Shown piece by piece: positions 59,416 through 64,000 of a stretch of DNA of 64,000 nt (within the stretch, counting starts at the first letter, position 1; the number at the start of each line of letters is the position of its first letter). The stretch is taken from the NCBI GenBank assembly GCA_036874045.1, contig CM072347.1, forward strand, positions 7,938,501-8,002,500, given 5' to 3'. The stretch is from Cymodocea nodosa. Its lineage: Eukaryota > Streptophyta > Magnoliopsida > Alismatales > Cymodoceaceae. Under the pieces are notes generated by a model, which was not told the DNA's origin, did not search any database, and saw only the letters and a program-made list of their open reading frames with translations. The translations under genes and the position numbers were made by a program.

Positions 59416-61252
59416 TGTTAGAACTCAAGTATTTTGATAATGCAAAACCTATGTGAGGAAACATATTGTATTTCAGTTAAGTCAGTGCAGCTTTAGATCA
59501 AAAGGCAGATAGAACAAATTCCAAACAAACGAATAGATGGAAAAGGTTCCAGATGATACTGCCTTAAAGTTACAGGAAAATCAGACAGTTATAGGTCCAA
59601 GTATCTAAAGAGTAAAACAGTAGCAAGTCCATTGGACAGTTAGAAGGATAACTATCCGATTTTACAAAGTCTTCGGAGAGTTATTTAATTAGACAGTTAA
59701 GTTGGTTGAATGATCGGAGAGTTATGGAGTTAACTATCCAAAAGAAAAAGGAAAATCGAAAAGTTAGAAAGGCTAACTATCCGAAACTTAAGTAATTCAA
59801 TTAACCATGTGCAGAAATAGAAAACAGAATCTTAAAGGACTTTTTCGAAGAGTTAGATAACTATCCGAGTTTTCTTTTGGAGAGTTAGATAACTATTCAA
59901 GTTTTTCGGAGAGTTACAGGTATAACTTTCCGGAACTTAAGTTATCTTATTATGCACGTGCAGAATGGAGAAGCCGACAGTTGAAAGCTTAAAAGGGAAA
60001 ATCGGAGAGTTAGATAACTATCTGAATTTTCAAAGAGAGTTTCGGTAAGTTATAGTTTAACTATTCGAAACTTAAGTTATTGAAATTGCCACGTGTAGAA
60101 TTCCAGAAAGAAGATCATTTAAGTTTTCAAAGAGTTAGAAAGATAACTATCCGAAATCTCAAAAGAGTTTCGGTGAGTTACGATTTAACCATCTGAAACT
60201 TAAGTTAGTGAATTTCTCACATGTAGAATTCTAGACAGATGTTCAAATGGTTTTTCGAAGAGTTAGAAAGATAACTATCTGAAAAGTGGGAAGGTTTCGG
60301 TGAGTTAAATTATTAACTATCCGAAACTTAAGTTATGATTTTATGCACGTGTAGATTTGAAGGGACAGCTATTGGAGACTTAAATGAAAGTTCAAAGAGT
60401 TACAGTAGTTAACTATCCGAAAGTCAGGAGCTCTTTTCGGTAAGTTAAATACAAGACTTCGAACACTTGACTTTACACGTGAGCAACTTAAAATCCTCAC
60501 GTGACTCAGATAACAGAATATGAGTGATGAATCGGTAAGTTATGGATGCTTTTTGGTAAGTTATTTTTATAACCATCCGAAAGCCTGAGATTTTTGGAAG
60601 GTTACTTACTGAACATCAGGACAGAACGGTAACTTACCATATTTAGGTCTGATTATTCACCAAGTACAGTAGAATACATCCGTTGAAAGAAAAATATGAT
60701 CGTTTTACCTTTGGTATAAATATTAGTTTAAGAGAGGAAAAGATAGAGATAACATATATACCACATACAGTGAGCTACACTCCAATTCCAATTACACTCA
60801 AGTCTACAAACAATGAAGCATATTCTAAAGAACTACTGTAGAAAAAGCTCTATGCACCAAAACTCTGATTGAAAGACTCAAGCTGTTGGTTCATGGCTTC
60901 AACCTGAAAGCTACATTCAGTTGTTGGTTTGAGTTTCGACCTGAAATCTCTAGAGGTTGGTTTACTGAAGTTTTTACCTCAAAACTTCTGTGTTGGTTTT
61001 TGCTTTGACCTGAAAGCAAGTGTGTAAGTGTTGAAACACTTAGTGAGGCCCAAGTGAATCTTGGGGGTGGACTAGCCAAGTTGGTGAACCACCTAAAATT
61101 TGCTATGTGTTATCTTTCTTTACTGCTTTGTGTTCATTTAGTTTCATCTTATTTCATTTTTGTTGAATCATTCGATTCAACAATCAAAAGAATATAAAAA
61201 TAACACACATTCACCATTCACCCCCCCTCTGGTGAGTCTACCAATCCTAACA
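59416..61252 (+). repeat. LTR-B, 3' LTR of V
   Basis: A 1.84-kb partner of 50931-52768, beginning TGTTAGAACTCAAG and ending ACCAATCCTAACA. The palindrome array is at 59620-60600 and TATAAATA at 60715-60722. It is followed by the target repeat TTTCT. Confidence 0.94.
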
Positions 61253-61257
61253 TTTCT

Positions 61258-61658
61258 ACACGTAGGAAATTCAATGACTTAAGTTTCAGATGGTTATTCC
61301 TGTAACTCACCAAAACTCTTCAAGGTTTCAGATAGCTAGTAACTTTCCGATTCTTCATACATCCATCTTTCTAACTCTTTGAAAGCCTTCTAACTGTTGG
61401 ATACTTAATCTTCTAACTATCCAATAGTATTATTACTACTTTATACTGCCTTTCGGATACTTAGACTATTTACTCACCGAAAATATTTCTCTTTCGGATA
61501 GTTAAGCCTAGTAACCTTCCAAAATCATTTTTATCACTTGCAACATTCTTTGAACTGTCTGTATCAACTTCTGCTCTCTTGTTGACTATTAAGCCTGAGA
61601 AATACAATTCAAATTCTCACATTGATTTTTGCATTACCGAAATCTAGAGGTCCTTTCA
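61258..61658 (-). repeat. Y 5' LTR, second part
   Basis: It continues the Y LTR beyond V, with CGGATAGTTA-type units at 61285-61500. Its high-coordinate edge GGTCCTTTCA mirrors the low edge TGTTAGGACC of the first part, and the last 35 bp resemble the start of LTR-B read backwards (TTTTGCATTA). Whole Y LTR is about 1.36 kb. Confidence 0.72.
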
Positions 61659-61700
61659 TATTTGACTTATTAGGTTTTGACATCATCAAAAGGGGGAGAT
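61659..61700 (+). other. purine tract of element U (family C)
   Basis: The last internal bases of a family C element, with AAAAGGGGGAGA at 61688-61699 against the LTR. Everything upstream is replaced by Y. Confidence 0.75.
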
Positions 61701-62926
61701 TGTTAGGAATTTTGTTTTGATGATATGTGATTTATTAAAGTTTTTAAATAAGTCTAAATAATATTCTCTAAGTATAATTGTCACGTAATTAAATGTTAAC
61801 AGGTTATCTGAAAGTTTTATTTTTATTTCGGATAGTTAACTTTCAGATAATTAAAGTTTTTGAATAGTTAGATTTTCAATAGTTAACCTTTCAAATAGTT
61901 AACATTTAGATTTAGTCGAATAGTTATGTTAAAAACTCATATAATTAAGTTATCTACATGTGTGTTTTTAATGTTTTAAGTTGTCACGTGTTTTCCATGT
62001 GCGTTCGATAATGAAAATTGAATAGTTAGATAACTGTTCGAGTTTTTATACACATGGATAGATAACTATTCGAGTTTTATAAAATGACTAACGAATAGAT
62101 AAGTTTGCTATGTTTAGTCACGTGTTTTGCAGGTACAAAAACTCGAAGAGTTACAGATAAGTGTTCGAGTTTTTACAGGACTTAAAGGATAAGTGTTCAA
62201 CTAAATCGAAGAGTTAGAAGATATTCTACAAGACTCCAGGAAGATAAAGTTTCAATGAATCTACGAGTGGAGATCATGGAAATTCAAAATGATAGTGGAG
62301 AAAGTGGAAATTCAAATAGATAGTAATTTGGATTAAAGAAAAAATTAGTATGTGGATTATAGATTAAGTGGATGAACATGCTGAACGTGAAGACATAGTT
62401 CGACTACTAATAGAGAGTACGAGCTACATTACAATTAAGGATCCCAATCTCAAAAAAAAAAAACCAAGTCTAAATATTCAATCCGGATCCCTAACTGAAA
62501 AGTTAAGTTTGAATATTCATATCTAAAAAAATTCTCCAACATCAGAAGAATTTCGAAATTCCAAGCAATTTAAGAAAAGGAGCTACAAATGCAAGAAGTC
62601 TGGAAATTCAACAACTAGAGAAGAAGAGATATAGAAGCTAAGCAAAAAGAAGGAAAGGAGTTGTGTGCATAAAGATTAGGTTTTATACAATTCGAAATTA
62701 GTTTTGAATAAGAACTTCATTTTTCTATTTGAATTGTATATCGGACATTACTATATCAAAACCGTTAAGAGGGGAATTGAGTTGAAAAGATATTGTAAAT
62801 TCTGTCTTTAAAGTTTATAAAGAATAGAATTTCATTTACGAGTGTTTTGTGCTCTTGTTTTATCCACTGGTAATTTAATTACTAAAGACACAATTCACCC
62901 CCCTCTTGTGATACAACAATCCTACA
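61701..62926 (+). repeat. LTR-C, complete, 3' LTR of U
   Basis: A 1.23-kb LTR from TGTTAGGAATTTTG to CACCCCCCTCTTGTGATACAAC...CCTACA. It has CGGATAGTTAACTTTCAGATAA-type units (61836 on), CACGTG at 61985-61990 and further GTTA repeats to about 62220. The truncated relative is 33363-34206. Its right flank is the accessory ORF of T. Confidence 0.87.
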
Positions 62927-64000
62927 ATGGCCTTGTCGTTGGTAGACATTCTTAATTAAAATGTTAGCTATCATGTGTGCTTTACCATTTAAGTGCTTTA
63001 GTCTATTTAACAATGGTACACTAGGATTGATAGCTAAACAATCCCTTATTATTTGCTCTATCTACTCGACTACAGTTGTGCTTTCTAGAATTTCTAGTCC
63101 TTCATTCTTTAGTCCTAAAATGTTGTGGAGAAGCTCTGGTGTTATCTGTACATCAGCTTGCTCCATGTTGGAAATTAATCCACTTTCTCCTTCTCTTAAA
63201 TTTGCATAGAAGTAGGGCACTAGATTCTCATATACTGCATGCCCTCTCTCTTGAGAAATAAACTACAATAGACCTTGGAACTCAAATAAATCCTTAATTT
63301 CTTGCATCCTATCCTAATTTATTGGTCTACTGTAAATGATATCATAACCCCTAATCTCTTGATACTTATTATATACTTCCTGACTCCAAAAGTGTACTTC
63401 ATTTAAAACTATTGCTTTAGTCAGGTCAGGAATGTGAATTTGTTGCTCTAGAGCGGTTTGTTCTTGAACTTCCTCTTCCATGTACTGAACTTGAATTTGC
63501 TAAAAATGCTTTGAAGATTCCTGCATTTTTGCTTCTACTTCTATCTATGGTGGAGAGTTGACAGAACTCTCCACTCTATCTTGAATTCTTCCCAAAATTT
63601 GTTGAAGAGTTTCTTGCTCTTCTATGGAATCTATCGAGTCATATCTTTCCATATGTACTTGTTCAACTTCTTGTTTAGTTTCTTCTTTTTCTTCTCCCTC
63701 TTGACTACCAATCTGCATTGTCACTATTCTTTCTAATTCTATGGTAGATTGGGATGGAGTTACGAGCAAATCAGCTTCTGCCCTAATTTCTGTTTCTTCT
63801 ATTCGTATAGGCTGTAGATTAGTTTCAGCCTGATTTTCTTCTTCTCTTTGCTCTTGCTGCTACTACTGCTGCTCCTACTCATCCTCAAAATCGGATAGCA
63901 GGTTTACAAAAATCAACTCTATAAGCTCTACTGATATTTGCATTTCAAATTTAATCTCTTCTTGATATTCAGGCACTATCTCTTTTCCTTTTCTTTTTCT
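62927..64000 (-). pseudogene. T accessory ORF (window-truncated)
   Basis: Minus-strand coding region of the same family as the E1, E2 and W accessory ORFs. The folded domain is at about 62927-63360 (SRPI/YSRPINQ-like start, LFEFQGLLQF, PYFYANL, LGLKNEGLEI read on the minus strand). A Glu/Gln-rich acidic part lies at 63360-64000, open at 63545-63769. U inserted into it at 62926. It is a fossil with several breaks; the element's own pol and LTRs lie outside the window. Confidence 0.68.

Larger units (their letters stand above)
50931..61252 (+). mobile_element. V: full-length Ty1/copia Sirevirus-like element, family B, target repeat TTTCT
   Basis: A 10.3-kb plus-strand element including a 1.57-kb solo LTR-A insertion. 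The 5' LTR is 50931-52768, primer site 52771-52783, gag from 52820, pol to 59022, a set of purine tracts (59130-59414) and the 3' LTR 59416-61252. TTTCT flanks both sides (50926-50930 and 61253-61257). There is no accessory ORF. The two LTRs differ by several percent by eye (about 9% over the first 160 bp, mostly transitions), which suggests an age of some millions of years. It looks structurally whole but has around ten coding breaks. Confidence 0.93.

Noticed and set aside
33363-62926. X and U as the two ends of one very large family C element
   Set aside because: The outer flanks differ (gypsy2 gag on the left, T accessory ORF on the right) and the 5-bp flanks do not match, so one insertion does not explain both LTR-C copies.

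Overview
This window is retrotransposon-dense DNA from a flowering plant, most likely a eudicot. It is AT-rich and filled with long-LTR Ty1/copia elements of Sirevirus type (TGGTATCAGAGC-like primer sites, several AAAAAGGGGGAGA purine tracts, an accessory ORF after pol), with non-chromoviral Ty3/gypsy elements of the Athila/Tat kind and one TRIM. I see no rRNA, tRNA or CRISPR. The only sequence that looks like a host gene is an F-box-type copy carried inside a gypsy element. The species cannot be named from the sequence.

Left part (1-26998). An old minus-strand copia (W) forms the substrate. Its main block is 21565-26805, with outlying accessory-ORF pieces at 6743-6859 and 6073-6201. Into W went E2 (6860-21564, minus, flanked by the perfect 5-bp repeat GGATC), a 541-bp TRIM (6202-6742, near-perfect AGAAT/AGAAC repeat) and E1 (1-6072, plus, 5' part outside the window). 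E2 holds gypsy1 (11605-21286). E1 and E2 belong to one family (A) and lie tail to tail, so their LTR and accessory-ORF halves make a large inverted repeat around 6.1-6.86 kb.

Middle (26999-46193). Gypsy2 (minus) has its 3' LTR at 26999-28966, two hairpin-plus-purine-tract modules, the F-box-like copy at 30811-31947, and gag at 32168-33362. A truncated family C LTR (33363-34206) abuts copia X (34207-41143, plus). X stops at a junction with copia Z (41144-46193, minus, family A, with its 5' LTR).

Right part (46194-64000). Copia Y (minus) has Z inserted in its RT region and its 5' LTR split by V (50931-61252, plus). V is a full-length element with both LTRs, a primer site and the perfect target repeat TTTCT. 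A solo family A LTR (53070-54639, target repeat TCAAT) sits in V's gag. To the right, Y abuts the 3' end of a family C element (LTR 61701-62926), which sits in the accessory ORF of another minus-strand element (T, to the window end).

Most notable: (1) several families carry dense arrays of inverted GTTA/TAAC palindromes interleaved with CACGTG in their LTRs, and the same palindromes recur in the leaders of their accessory ORFs; (2) a gypsy LTR and its internal noncoding DNA carry the same palindrome type as copia family A; (3) about 1 kb of noncoding DNA is shared, in the same sense, between copia E1 and gypsy2; (4) gypsy1 has protease-RT-RNase H-integrase upstream of gag; (5) gypsy2 has captured an F-box-like gene. 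All comparisons were made by eye; no alignment was run.
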